Below are positions 1 to 6,408 of a stretch of DNA of 9,404 bases, piece by piece. The notes beneath the pieces are model-generated. The model saw only the letters and a program-made list of their open reading frames with translations. It had not been told where the DNA came from and searched no databases. A program made the position numbers and the translations under genes. Within the stretch, counting starts at the first letter, position 1; each line of letters opens with the position of its first letter. The DNA comes from Nitrospirota bacterium (lineage in GTDB: Bacteria; Nitrospirota; RBG-16-64-22; JACRHK01), in contig JACRHK010000067.1 of the NCBI GenBank assembly GCA_016217625.1, forward strand, positions 1 through 9,404. Direction: 5' to 3'.

Positions 1-332
1 TCTTTCATGAGCTCCAGCACGTGGGCGCCTTTCCGGATAGACTCATCCAGCTTGAAGACGAGCTCCGGGGTGCGTCGGAGCTGCAGACGCCGCCCCACCT
101 CCCTCCGGATATATCCGGCGGCATGCCGAAGCCCTTGAAGGGTCTTCTCGGGATCGGCGCTTCCCTCGAGGACGCTCACAAAGACCTTCGCCACTTGAAG
201 ATCGGCCGTAACCTCCACGGCCGTCACCGTGACGAACCCGATCCGGGGATCGTTGATCTTCCGCGCCAGGATTTCCACGATCTCCTCGCGCAGAAGATCA
301 GCCACACGATCGGTCCGCTTATAGGAAAGCAC
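1..332 (-). CDS. rbfA: Ribosome-binding factor A, 3' end cut by window edge
   Basis: RbfA binds free 30S subunits and helps mature the 5' end of 16S rRNA; it acts in the cytoplasm and matters most in the cold. Translating the minus strand from a GTG at 332 gives 110 residues before the window edge. The start VLSYKRTDRVADLLREEI is typical of RbfA, followed by the KINDPRIGFVTVTAVEVT segment and LQVAKVFVSVL, the core of the KH-like fold. The family is about 120 residues, so perhaps 10-25 residues are missing at the C-terminus. The start is set by GAGG at 339-342, 6 nt upstream. No in-frame ATG is visible just upstream. That Shine-Dalgarno overlaps a repeat array. It is the last visible gene of the rimP-nusA-infB operon, 54 nt after DUF503. 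The identification is firm; only the exact start is open. Confidence 0.93.
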   Translation of the reverse strand, partial: MLSYKRTDRVADLLREEIVEILARKINDPRIGFVTVTAVEVTADLQVAKVFVSVLEGSADPEKTLQGLRHAAGYIRREVGRRLQLRRTPELVFKLDESIRKGAHVLELMK

Positions 333-338
333 TGTGAT

Positions 339-342
339 CCTC
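339..342 (-). promoter_or_regulatory. Ribosome-binding site of rbfA
   Basis: The minus strand reads GAGG here, 6 nt before the GTG start at 332. Its upstream half lies in the first TCAGCNN heptad unit (341-347), so the repeat seems to supply part of the site. Confidence 0.55.
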
Positions 343-376
343 AGCCCTCAGCTGTCAGCCTCAGGCTGACTGCTGA
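341..376. repeat. Inverted heptad array (TCAGCNN) between DUF503 and rbfA
   Basis: On the plus strand three consecutive 7-bp units of form TCAGCNN occupy 341-361. Two units in the opposite orientation (NNGCTGA) occupy 363-376. The segments 348-361 and 363-376 are inverted copies that match at 12 of 14 positions, so the transcript can fold into a tight hairpin just upstream of the rbfA start. The array fills most of the 54-nt gap. It has the same architecture as the other operon spacers but a different unit sequence. Confidence 0.7.
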
Positions 377-386
377 ACGCTTCCCG

Positions 387-668
387 TTACAGATACTCAA
401 TCCGCTGCTGCAAGATCTGCAGCTCCGGGACTTCCCCGATGTGGTCCAACACCCGGTCCAGGACCTGATGCACGTGGGTCCGGTCGGTGCTCACGCAGGC
501 CACACCCAGGGTCGCCCGCTGCCACAGGTCCTGCCCATCCACCTCCGCGATGGAGACATTGAAGCGGTTTCGGATCCGCTCCTTCAACCCCTTCAGGACT
601 TGTCGCTTCCCTTTCAGCGAACCGCTTTCCGGCAGGTGGAGATCGATGGTGCAGAGACCGATGATCAT
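387..668 (-). CDS. DUF503 (YlxP-like) protein
   Basis: The product has 93 residues and matches the DUF503/YlxP family in length and pattern. It starts MIIGLCTIDLHLPESGSLKGKR, followed by a basic helix (QVLKGLKERIRNRFNVSIAEVDG). The middle, LWQRATLGVACVSTDRTHV, is typical of the family's second strand-helix unit. No catalytic residues are recognised. The biochemical role is not established, but the gene commonly sits between infB and rbfA, which suggests a part in ribosome assembly or translation. The ATG at 668 fits the family N-terminus. No Shine-Dalgarno is visible upstream: the preceding bases are a heptad repeat array carrying GGAC every 7 nt. The gene is 99 nt downstream of infB and 54 nt upstream of rbfA. 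No truncation or frameshift is seen. Confidence 0.9.
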   Translation of the reverse strand: MIIGLCTIDLHLPESGSLKGKRQVLKGLKERIRNRFNVSIAEVDGQDLWQRATLGVACVSTDRTHVHQVLDRVLDHIGEVPELQILQQRIEYL

Positions 669-678
669 GGATAGAAAT

Positions 679-763
679 GTCCGACGTCCAAGGTCCGAGG
701 TCCAGGGTCAGAGCCCCGAGCGATCATTTCCGACTTTGGACTTTGGACTTCGGACATAGGACT
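679..763. repeat. Inverted heptad array (GTCCNNN) between infB and DUF503
   Basis: Five 7-bp units of form GTCCNNN (the fifth degenerate, GTCAGAG) run without interruption from 679 to 713. After a 15-nt spacer, five units of the inverse form, such as TTGGACT twice and TCGGACA, run from 729 to 763. The GTCC and GGAC cores face each other in register, so either strand can form a long hairpin made of 4-bp stems separated by variable 3-nt internal loops. The array ends 5 nt before the infB stop codon and begins 10 nt before the DUF503 start. No U-tract follows, so it does not look like an ordinary terminator. Confidence 0.85.
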
Positions 764-767
764 CGAT

Positions 768-3365
768 TCACGCCAGCTTCGCCGCTTCTTTTTCGATGGT
801 GTAGCATTCGAGGACGTCGCCCACCTTGATATCGTTGAAGTTCTCTACGCTGATGCCGCATTCATACCCCGCCTGCACCTCGCGGACGTCCTCCTTGAAG
901 CGCTTGAGGGAGCCGGTCTTTCCCTCGTAGATGACTACGTGGTCGCGCAGGACGCGGATCCCGGAGCCGGCGCGGGTCACCACGCCGTCTGTCACGTAAC
1001 AGCCGGCGATGGTCCCGGCCTTGGAAATGGTGAAGGTCACCCGCACCTCCGCCCGACCCAACACCCGCTCCCGGAGCGTGGGCGCCAGCAACCCTTCCAG
1101 GGCCGCCTTCACATCGGCGATCGCGTCATAGATGACCGTATACGTCCGAATATCCACGCCCTCCTGTTCCGCCAGGACCGCCGCCTTCGTCTCGGGCCGG
1201 ACATTGAACCCCAGGACGATTGCGTTGGAAGCCGACGCCAACATAACGTCGGTTTCGGTGATCCCTCCAACGGACGCGTGGAGGATCTTCACCTTCACCG
1301 CCTCGGTCCCCAGGCGGGTCAGGGCCTCGGCCACGGCCTCCACCGACCCCTGCACGTCTCCTTTGAGGATCACGTTCAGCTCCCGCACCTCCCCCTCCTG
1401 GATACGGGCATGGAGCTCGCTGAGGGTGATCCGCTTGGCCTTGGCGAGCTCGCTCGCCCGCAGCCGGGAGGTGCGGGTAAGGGCAATCTGCCGGGCTTCC
1501 CGCTCCTCCGCGACCACGATGAAGGCGTCGCCGGCCTGGGGCACGCCGGAGCACCCGATCACCTCCACGGGGATGGAGGAAGAGGTCTCCTCGACTTTCC
1601 TCCCCTCATCGTTGACCAGGGCCCGCACCCGGCCATAGTGCGTCCCGCACACGAAGGCGTCGCCTGTCCGGAGGGTCCCGCTCTGAACGAGCACCGTCGC
1701 CACGGGCCCCCGCCCCCGATCCAGCTTCGCCTCAATCACCGTCCCGCGCGCCGTCTTCTCGGGATTGGCTTTCAGCTCCAGGACGTCGGCCTGCAGGAGA
1801 ATCATCTCCAGCAGATGCTCCAGGCCGATCCGTTTCTTGGCCGACACCTCCGCGAAGATCGTCTGCCCGCCCCACGCCTCCGGCAGGAGCCCCTGCTCCG
1901 ACAGCTCCTGTTTGACCCGCTCCGGTTTGGCCTCCGGTTTGTCGATCTTGTTGATCGCGACGATGATGGGCACCTCGGCCGCCCGGGCATGGTTGACCGC
2001 CTCCTTCGTCTGCGGCATCACGCCGTCATCGGCCGCCACGACCAGCACGACGATGTCGGTGACCTGCGCGCCCCGGGCCCGCATGGCGGTGAACGCCTCA
2101 TGGCCGGGGGTATCGAGGAACACAATGTCCCGATCGTGGATTCGGACCTTATAGGCCCCGATGTGCTGCGTGATGCCTCCCGCTTCAGAGAGGGTGACCT
2201 TCGTCTGCCGGATCGCGTCCAGCAGCGACGTCTTCCCGTGGTCGACGTGTCCCATGATGGTCACCACGGGGGGGCGAGGTCTCAGGAGCGAGGCCTCGTC
2301 CTGTACCTCCTCCAGTTGCTCCTCCCGGTCGGCGACCGATACCACCTCCGCCTTTATGCCGAACGCCTCCGCCGCCAGTAACGCCGCGTCCGGATCCACG
2401 GGCTGATTGATGGACGCCATGATCCCCATCTCCATCAGCTTCTTGATCACCTCGGGGACCTTCTGGCCGAACGCCTCCGCCAGGTCCTTGACCAACATCC
2501 CCTCGTGGATCTTAATCCCCTTCTTGCGGGGCTTGCTGGGCGCCTCGATGACCGATGGTCGCGCCTCCGGCCGCCTGACCCCGACCTTCGTCTCAATCCA
2601 CCTCCTCCCCCCTGGGCCTGGGCGGCCCCTGAAGAAAGGTCCGGTCACGGGCTTTTTCTTCGGCAGGGCCTTTTCCAACATCCGGGCGTAGGAGGTACGG
2701 GCCACCTCTTCCTCCATCACTCCGATGAGCTGGCGCATCTTGTTGGGGGAGATCTCCCGCTCCATCCCCCGTTCCTCCGGCCGGGCAGCCTCCTCTGTGG
2801 CCCGAGGGGCCTGAGGCCGGGGAGGCTTGGGCTTGGGAAGCGCAGCCTCCTTGGCCGGCCGCCCGCCTGTGGCGGCGACCGCAGGGATCGCAGGCGCAGG
2901 GGTACGCTCAGGGAGGGGCTTCCCGGTGGGCTGGACTTCTCCGATTTCCCGCTTGGGCTCAGGTTTCGGCGCTTCCACCCGAGGAGCCGGGGGAACGGGA
3001 GGAGATGGGAGGATCTCAGGCGGTGTGGGGGTCGCTTGCTTTCCGCGCGCAGACTTCTTCGCCGCAGGCTCCTTCGCCTCCTCCTTGCTTTTCTTCTCCG
3101 CGCGAGGTTTCGGCGGGGCGGCCTTCGCCGGCTCCGGAGCTTTTTTGGAGGCAGTCCGCGCCTGTCCCCGACTACGATCGGGGATCTGCCCCGCCGGAGC
3201 AGCGGTCTTCCCCTCGAGGCGCTTGCGCAAGACCCGTTCAAGGGAGGCCTCTACTGCGGCCAAAGGATCCTTCACGGGGCGCCCTTCTTCCGCCAATAGG
3301 GTCATGACCCGCTTGGGCGTGACCCCCAGCTTCTTCGCCAAATCTTGTACTCGAATAGTGACCAT
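768..3365 (-). CDS. infB: Translation initiation factor IF-2
   Basis: IF2 is a GTPase that brings fMet-tRNA to the 30S subunit and promotes 50S joining. The product has 865 residues from the ATG at 3365. An IF2_N helical module ([15 protein letters not shown]) covers residues 1-52, followed by a long disordered linker rich in Pro, Ala and Lys. A second IF2_N module lies at about 283-345. The GTPase domain has G1 GHVDHGKT (372-379), G2 GGITQHIG (396-403), G3 DTPGH (418-422), G4 NKID (472-475) and G5 SAK (508-510). After it come the beta-barrel and C-terminal domains, including the [15 protein letters not shown] segment. The frame stays open to 3449, but those extra codons translate the heptad repeat and look nothing like IF2, so the ATG at the conserved MVTIRV is preferred. 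Its Shine-Dalgarno is weak: AAAGG lies 13 nt away. All key residues are present. Confidence 0.97.
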   Translation of the reverse strand: MVTIRVQDLAKKLGVTPKRVMTLLAEEGRPVKDPLAAVEASLERVLRKRLEGKTAAPAGQIPDRSRGQARTASKKAPEPAKAAPPKPRAEKKSKEEAKEPAAKKSARGKQATPTPPEILPSPPVPPAPRVEAPKPEPKREIGEVQPTGKPLPERTPAPAIPAVAATGGRPAKEAALPKPKPPRPQAPRATEEAARPEERGMEREISPNKMRQLIGVMEEEVARTSYARMLEKALPKKKPVTGPFFRGRPGPGGRRWIETKVGVRRPEARPSVIEAPSKPRKKGIKIHEGMLVKDLAEAFGQKVPEVIKKLMEMGIMASINQPVDPDAALLAAEAFGIKAEVVSVADREEQLEEVQDEASLLRPRPPVVTIMGHVDHGKTSLLDAIRQTKVTLSEAGGITQHIGAYKVRIHDRDIVFLDTPGHEAFTAMRARGAQVTDIVVLVVAADDGVMPQTKEAVNHARAAEVPIIVAINKIDKPEAKPERVKQELSEQGLLPEAWGGQTIFAEVSAKKRIGLEHLLEMILLQADVLELKANPEKTARGTVIEAKLDRGRGPVATVLVQSGTLRTGDAFVCGTHYGRVRALVNDEGRKVEETSSSIPVEVIGCSGVPQAGDAFIVVAEEREARQIALTRTSRLRASELAKAKRITLSELHARIQEGEVRELNVILKGDVQGSVEAVAEALTRLGTEAVKVKILHASVGGITETDVMLASASNAIVLGFNVRPETKAAVLAEQEGVDIRTYTVIYDAIADVKAALEGLLAPTLRERVLGRAEVRVTFTISKAGTIAGCYVTDGVVTRAGSGIRVLRDHVVIYEGKTGSLKRFKEDVREVQAGYECGISVENFNDIKVGDVLECYTIEKEAAKLA

Positions 3366-3415
3366 CTTGGGACGTAGACCTTTCGATTGCCTCTTCGAAG
3401 CTGTTACATTACCAC

Positions 3416-3544
3416 AAATCCTAAATCCGAATCTCGAAATCCGAAACAAATTCCAAATTCCAATTTCCCAATGTTGAAAACGTAACTTTGGATTTCGGTC
3501 ATTGGAGATGGTTTCGAATTTCGGGTTTTGGGTTTCGAATTTTT
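3416..3544. repeat. Inverted heptad arrays (AAATCCG / TTTCGGG) in the ylxRQ-infB spacer
   Basis: This AT-rich stretch in a GC-rich region is built of 7-bp steps. Plus-strand units such as AAATCCT, AAATCCG, AATCTCG and again AAATCCG occupy 3416-3443, and TTCCAAA-type units continue to about 3471. Inverse units follow: TTTGGAT at 3487, TTCGGTC at 3494, TTTCGAA at 3512, TTTCGGG at 3519, TTTTGGG at 3526 and TTTCGAA at 3533. The two halves are roughly inverted and could pair. The array fills most of the 202-nt gap upstream of infB; the infB-proximal bases 3366-3410 carry no repeat. Confidence 0.8.
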
Positions 3545-3548
3545 CTAC

Positions 3549-3569
3549 CCTAACTCTTGACTCCTGACT
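3549..3569. repeat. Three-unit heptad array overlapping the ylxRQ stop codon
   Basis: Three consecutive 7-bp units, CCTAACT, CTTGACT and CCTGACT, occupy 3549-3569 on the plus strand. The last unit overlaps the TAG stop codon of the ylxR-ylxQ gene (3568-3570). The unit differs from the neighbouring AAATCCG array, so two repeat families adjoin here. Confidence 0.65.
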
Positions 3570-4266
3570 ATGGATTGCCGGCTAATGCCGCCAGCCGGTC
3601 GCACTCCCGGATCAGCGCGCCGGCGAGAGAACGATCCCGGATGGCGATGACCTTGCACAGCGCCCATCCGATCAAAGCCCCCAGCTCCGGTTGCCGGAAA
3701 GAGAGTTGCCGCTGCGGGCCCTCCCACCCCCGAGGGAGATTCCGGCGGGATGGAGGGGCGTCCGCCGCCCACAGCAGGAGAGCCGTCTGGCGCATCCGAC
3801 AGGCCTCTTCCACCGCCGTGGACCCGGCAACCAACAGACCGGCCTTGCGAGCCATCTGGATCAACCGCACCATCTGTTCCAGCACCCGTTCGCGGAGCCT
3901 CTCGACCATCTCCTCCCAAGGAGGAACAATGACGTTCTGCATCTCTGACTTCTGAATCCCCACCTCCCCCATCCCCTCCTTGGTAAGGAGGGGAGAGAGG
4001 GGAGGTCTCCTGACTCCCCGTAGAGGGCCGTGGCCCCGGCCCCACGGGGCTCTACGGCCTGACTTCCTTCCTAGCGCCTTCATCCCGTCCCGCACGCAGG
4101 CCGGAACAGGGCACAGATACGCGCCCCGGCCGGGCAGCTTCCCCCGATAGTCCCAGGCCATCCCCTGGGGGGTGAGCACGAGGCGGACCATTTCCTCTTT
4201 CGGGCGGCGTTGACGGCAGCCCAAGCACTGCCGCTCAGGCCGGGACTTCGGGGACGGGGAATCCAT
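3568..4266 (-). CDS. Fused YlxR (DUF448) - YlxQ (L7Ae-like) RNA-binding protein
   Basis: This 232-residue product joins two families that are separate neighbouring genes in many bacteria, between nusA and infB. Residues about 11-60 are a YlxR domain: [19 protein letters not shown] with the paired cysteines, then [12 protein letters not shown]. Residues about 125-230 are an L7Ae/YlxQ domain: [18 protein letters not shown] and, near the end, [16 protein letters not shown]7Ae folds bind kink-turn RNA; YlxR proteins are nucleic-acid binding. The exact role here is inferred from family and operon. The linker, residues about 70-108, is encoded almost wholly by palindromic and heptad repeats and reads [11 protein letters not shown] in part. 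The ATG at 4266 is preferred over a TTG at 4284 inside a repeat. No clear Shine-Dalgarno is seen for either. An internal ATG at 3909 has GGGAGG only 2 nt upstream, so separate YlxQ synthesis is possible but poorly spaced. Confidence 0.88.
   Translation of the reverse strand: MDSPSPKSRPERQCLGCRQRRPKEEMVRLVLTPQGMAWDYRGKLPGRGAYLCPVPACVRDGMKALGRKSGRRAPWGRGHGPLRGVRRPPLSPLLTKEGMGEVGIQKSEMQNVIVPPWEEMVERLRERVLEQMVRLIQMARKAGLLVAGSTAVEEACRMRQTALLLWAADAPPSRRNLPRGWEGPQRQLSFRQPELGALIGWALCKVIAIRDRSLAGALIRECDRLAALAGNP
3911..3925. repeat. Small hairpin over the internal purine-rich site of ylxRQ
   Basis: TCCTCC and GGAGGA flank a 3-nt loop, CAA. On the minus strand one arm is the GGGAGGAG that touches the in-frame ATG at 3909, so the structure would hide that possible internal ribosome-binding site. 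It may equally be a by-product of codon choice. Confidence 0.35.
3962..4006. repeat. GC-rich palindromic element inside the ylxRQ linker
   Basis: Arms 3962-3981 and 3985-4006 flank a 3-nt loop. The inner stem is 10 bp (TCCCCTCCTT against AAGGAGGGGA) and the outer stem 8 bp (ACCTCCCC against GGGGAGGT), with a small asymmetric bulge between. In the gene's frame it encodes [11 protein letters not shown]. From general recollection, palindromes of this composition and this peptide recur as interspersed elements in unrelated bacterial genomes; that was not checked here. Confidence 0.75.
4018..4057. repeat. 40-bp imperfect palindrome inside the ylxRQ linker
   Basis: CCGTAGAG at 4018-4025 is mirrored by CTCTACGG at 4050-4057. 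The inner arms share CCGTGG and its complement, interrupted by GG/CC mismatches. It lies 11 bp from the palindrome at 3962-4006, and in frame it encodes the Gly/Arg-rich run [15 protein letters not shown]. Confidence 0.7.
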
Positions 4267-4274
4267 CTCTTTGA

Positions 4275-4337
4275 AAAAATGCAAAATTCAGAATACAAAA
4301 TTTAAAATTTTCACTTTGCATTTTTCATTTTGCATTT
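4275..4337. repeat. Inverted heptad array (CAAAATT / TGCATTT) between nusA and ylxRQ
   Basis: Nine uninterrupted 7-bp steps cover this AT-rich spacer. AAAAATG, CAAAATT, CAGAATA, CAAAATT and TAAAATT run from 4275 to 4309. TTCACTT, TGCATTT, TTCATTT and TGCATTT run from 4310 to 4337. The ends AAATGCAAAAT and ATTTTGCATTT are perfect 11-bp inverted copies (4277-4287 and 4327-4337), so the whole spacer can fold into one hairpin. It fills nearly the whole gap between the nusA stop at 4344 and the ylxRQ ATG at 4266. Confidence 0.85.
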
Positions 4338-4343
4338 CCCCGG

Positions 4344-5768
4344 TCAGCTCCCCTGCACGCCCGACCCCAGCAGATCTTGGGCGCCGGCCACAATCTTCTC
4401 CGCCATCTTCCGCCCGATGCCCGGCAATGCTTGCAGAGCTTCGACTCCCGCCTGCGCCAACTCTTCCGCAGTCGCGTATCCGTGTTCCGCCAGCACCTGC
4501 GCCGTCTTGGTTCCCACGCCCGGGATCTCGATGACCGGGATTGCGCCTGCCTGCCCCCCGACGCCCGTCGGGGCTGGCGGCGCGGGGACCGGCTCTGACT
4601 CTTTCACCGGAGCTGCCACCGGAGGCTCGCTCGCCGCCGGCGACTCCGGAGCCTCCCCCTCTTCGCTCTCCTGCAGCTTGAGCCGCTCACGGGAGATCGC
4701 TTCTTCAATCTCCCGCTCCCGCACCTTCTGCCGCTCCTGATCATACTCCGTCTCGCTCAGGATGTCGATCTTCCAGCCGGTAAGCTTCGCCGCCAGACGG
4801 ACGTTTTGCCCCTTCTTGCCGATGGCCAGGGAGAGCTGCTGATCGGAGACCAGAACGAGCGCCGTCTTATCCTCCGGCGTCACGGCCACCCGCTCCACGA
4901 TGGCGGGGCTCAGGGCGTTGGCGATCAGGGTGGTCGGATTGTCGGTCCAGGGCACGATGTCGATCTTCTCCCCCCGCAGCTCGCGCACCACCGCCTGGAC
5001 TCGGCTCCCCTTCATCCCGACGCAGGCCCCCACCGGATCGACGGCGCGGTCGCGGGAGACCACGGCGATCTTGGTGCGGTCTCCCGCCTCCCGGGACACC
5101 CCCTTGATCTGAACGATCCCCTCATAGATCTCCGGAACTTCCATCTCAAAGAGCCTGGCCACAAACTGCGGGTGGCTCCGGGAGACCGTCAGTTGGGGCC
5201 CGCGCACCGACATCTTCGCCTCGATCAGCAGGGCGCGAACCCGGTCCCCCCGCCGGAACCCTTCCCGCGGGATCTGCTCCCGGGCCGGGAGGACGGCATC
5301 GGTCTTCCCCAGGTCCAGGATATAGGCCCCCTTCTCCTGGCGCTGCACCTGGCCGTTGAGGATCGTCCCCTCCCGGTCCTTGTACTCCTTGAAAATATTC
5401 TCCCGCTCGACCTCCTTGACCCGCTGGAGGATCACCTGTTTGGCCGTCTGAGCGGCGATCCGCCCGAATTCGCCGAACGGCAGAGCGGCCGCCACTTCCC
5501 CGCCCGGTTCGCAATCGGGCTGACGCTGCCGCGCCTCCTCCAGGGTCAGTTCTTCCTCGGGGTTCGTGACCGGATCCACCACGCGCCAGAAGCGCGCTAT
5601 CGTGATTTGGCCGCTTCTCGGGTCCAGGCTCACCCGAATGCTCTGGCAGCCGTGCCGTTTCCGCGCCGCCGAGACCAGGGCCTGTTCGACCGTCTCCAAC
5701 AGGGCTTCCCGGCCAATCCCCTTCTCGCGGCTGATCTGATCGATAATATGAAGCAGCTCGTGACTCAT
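4344..5768 (-). CDS. nusA: Transcription termination/antitermination factor NusA
   Basis: NusA binds RNA polymerase and nascent RNA, and tunes pausing, intrinsic termination and rRNA antitermination. The product has 474 residues. The N-terminal RNAP-binding domain covers about 1-125 (start [18 protein letters not shown]). An S1 domain follows at about 133-200, with [20 protein letters not shown] and later [17 protein letters not shown]1 ([18 protein letters not shown], 247-264) and KH2 ([18 protein letters not shown], 315-332) come next. After an acidic, Pro/Ala-rich linker the protein ends in a helix-hairpin-helix module with two hairpins, [16 protein letters not shown] and [12 protein letters not shown], at about 413-466. 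A single hairpin-bearing C-terminus replaces the acidic repeats of the enterobacterial protein. A short GC palindrome encodes PTGVG in the linker. The ATG at 5768 is 21 nt after the rimP stop with only a weak GAGAG ahead, so coupling to rimP is likely. Confidence 0.97.
   Translation of the reverse strand: MSHELLHIIDQISREKGIGREALLETVEQALVSAARKRHGCQSIRVSLDPRSGQITIARFWRVVDPVTNPEEELTLEEARQRQPDCEPGGEVAAALPFGEFGRIAAQTAKQVILQRVKEVERENIFKEYKDREGTILNGQVQRQEKGAYILDLGKTDAVLPAREQIPREGFRRGDRVRALLIEAKMSVRGPQLTVSRSHPQFVARLFEMEVPEIYEGIVQIKGVSREAGDRTKIAVVSRDRAVDPVGACVGMKGSRVQAVVRELRGEKIDIVPWTDNPTTLIANALSPAIVERVAVTPEDKTALVLVSDQQLSLAIGKKGQNVRLAAKLTGWKIDILSETEYDQERQKVREREIEEAISRERLKLQESEEGEAPESPAASEPPVAAPVKESEPVPAPPAPTGVGGQAGAIPVIEIPGVGTKTAQVLAEHGYATAEELAQAGVEALQALPGIGRKMAEKIVAGAQDLLGSGVQGS
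4556..4573. repeat. 18-bp palindrome in the nusA linker
   Basis: CCCCGACG and CGTCGGGG flank a 2-nt CC centre, giving a perfect 8-bp inverted repeat inside the disordered linker of NusA. Its form closely resembles the palindrome at 6358-6377. Confidence 0.6.
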
Positions 5769-5789
5769 CTCTCTGCGTTGCCTGCGCCT

Positions 5790-6281
5790 CTATGTCGAAA
5801 AATCTACCAGGAGACGGGCCTTGAGGATCGTCTCCCACGGTATGCTCAGGACCTCTCCCCTGCCCGCCTCCACCTGCACCGTCTCGCCCTCAACCCCCCG
5901 GAGAACCCCTTCAATCGTCCGCTTCCCTTCGTCCCCTTCCCCGCCTGCCGGACGGGCAGGGAGGACCTGCAGGCGCACCCGGCGGCCGGCAAACCGGCGA
6001 TACTCCTCGATGCCCCGAAGGGCCCTGTCCAACCCCGGCGAAGAGACCTCCAACGCATAGGAATGGGGGATGAGGTCTTCCACGTCCAGCAGGACCCCCA
6101 ATTCCCGGCTGACCCGCTCGCAGTCGTCGAGGGACACCCCTTCCGGCCGGTCGATGAAGAGGCGCAAGACCCACCGCCCTCCCTCGCGGCGGTAGTGGAG
6201 GTCGTAACACTCCAGGCCGAGCGTCTGAAGCAGCGGCTCCGCAAGTTTGCGCACTCTATCCATCACCTGCTCCCGCTGCAT
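5790..6281 (-). CDS. rimP: Ribosome maturation factor RimP
   Basis: RimP binds the immature 30S subunit and aids its assembly, mainly by helping S12 join; it is cytoplasmic. The product has 163 residues. The N-terminal alpha/beta domain (about 1-80) includes LGLECYDLHYRREGGRWVLR, LFIDRPEGVSLDDCERVSRE and YALEVSSPGLDRALR. The SH3-like C-terminal domain follows from about 95 (YRRFAGRRVRLQV to SIPWETILKARLLVDF). Residues about 106-120 (LPARPAGGEGDEG) look like an insertion compared with the usual short turn between the first two C-domain strands, and they are encoded over a palindrome at 5944-5960. Two starts are possible: ATG 6281 after a G-rich run, or ATG 6263 with GGGAG 6 nt upstream. The family N-terminus tolerates both. 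It is the first gene of the operon and directly precedes nusA. Confidence 0.95.
   Translation of the reverse strand: MQREQVMDRVRKLAEPLLQTLGLECYDLHYRREGGRWVLRLFIDRPEGVSLDDCERVSRELGVLLDVEDLIPHSYALEVSSPGLDRALRGIEEYRRFAGRRVRLQVLPARPAGGEGDEGKRTIEGVLRGVEGETVQVEAGRGEVLSIPWETILKARLLVDFST
5944..5960. repeat. Short palindrome inside rimP
   Basis: CCTGCC and GGCAGG flank a 5-nt loop. It lies exactly over the part of RimP that looks like an extra loop (LPARPAG). It may be a fragment of an interspersed GC palindrome. Confidence 0.45.
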
Positions 6282-6357
6282 ACGCCCCCCGTCCCCGGGG
6301 TTTTCACCTGTCCAGTGTCAGTCTGTTGGGTGTGACTGGCGCGCCTCGGTCCCCCGT

Positions 6358-6377
6358 GCCCCGATGGACATCGGGGC
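6358..6377. repeat. 20-bp palindrome in the rimP leader region
   Basis: GCCCCGATG and CATCGGGGC flank a 2-nt GA centre, forming a perfect 9-bp inverted repeat about 80 nt upstream of rimP. No T-run follows on either strand, so it is not a typical terminator. It could be an operator-like dyad, an RNA hairpin in the rimP leader, or an interspersed palindrome related to the one in nusA. Confidence 0.6.
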
Positions 6378-6408
6378 GGGATACGACGACGCGACGCGGC
6401 TCAAAATG

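Noticed and set aside
939..2381. Long plus-strand open frame (480 codons) antisense to infB
   Set aside because: It mirrors the infB frame in GC-rich DNA. Its product is His/Arg/Gly/Pro-rich with no recognisable domain, while the opposite strand encodes a complete IF2.
2866..2885. Palindrome CCTGTGG/CCGCAGG in the infB linker as a further inserted element
   Set aside because: It is a 7-bp stem with a G-T mismatch in very GC-rich low-complexity coding DNA, so chance is a sufficient explanation.
3366..3449. N-terminal extension of infB by 28 codons
   Set aside because: The extra residues ([13 protein letters not shown]) are the translated heptad repeat. The conserved IF2 start MVTIRV begins at 3365.
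4267..4284. TTG start of the ylxR-ylxQ gene at 4284
   Set aside because: It lies inside a heptad unit and lacks a ribosome site. The ATG at 4266 gives a normal YlxR N-terminus.
341..4337. CRISPR array
   Set aside because: The repeats are 7-bp tandem units without spacers, with different units in each gap, and no cas gene is near.
4806..6335. Long plus-strand open frame (509 codons) antisense to nusA and rimP
   Set aside because: It crosses two genuine genes and their junction, has low-complexity composition and no family features. It is a by-product of codon bias.
6312..6339. CCAGT/ACTGG dyad near rimP as another heptad array
   Set aside because: The repeated CAGT cores are 6 nt apart rather than 7, and the stem beyond 5 bp is mismatched.
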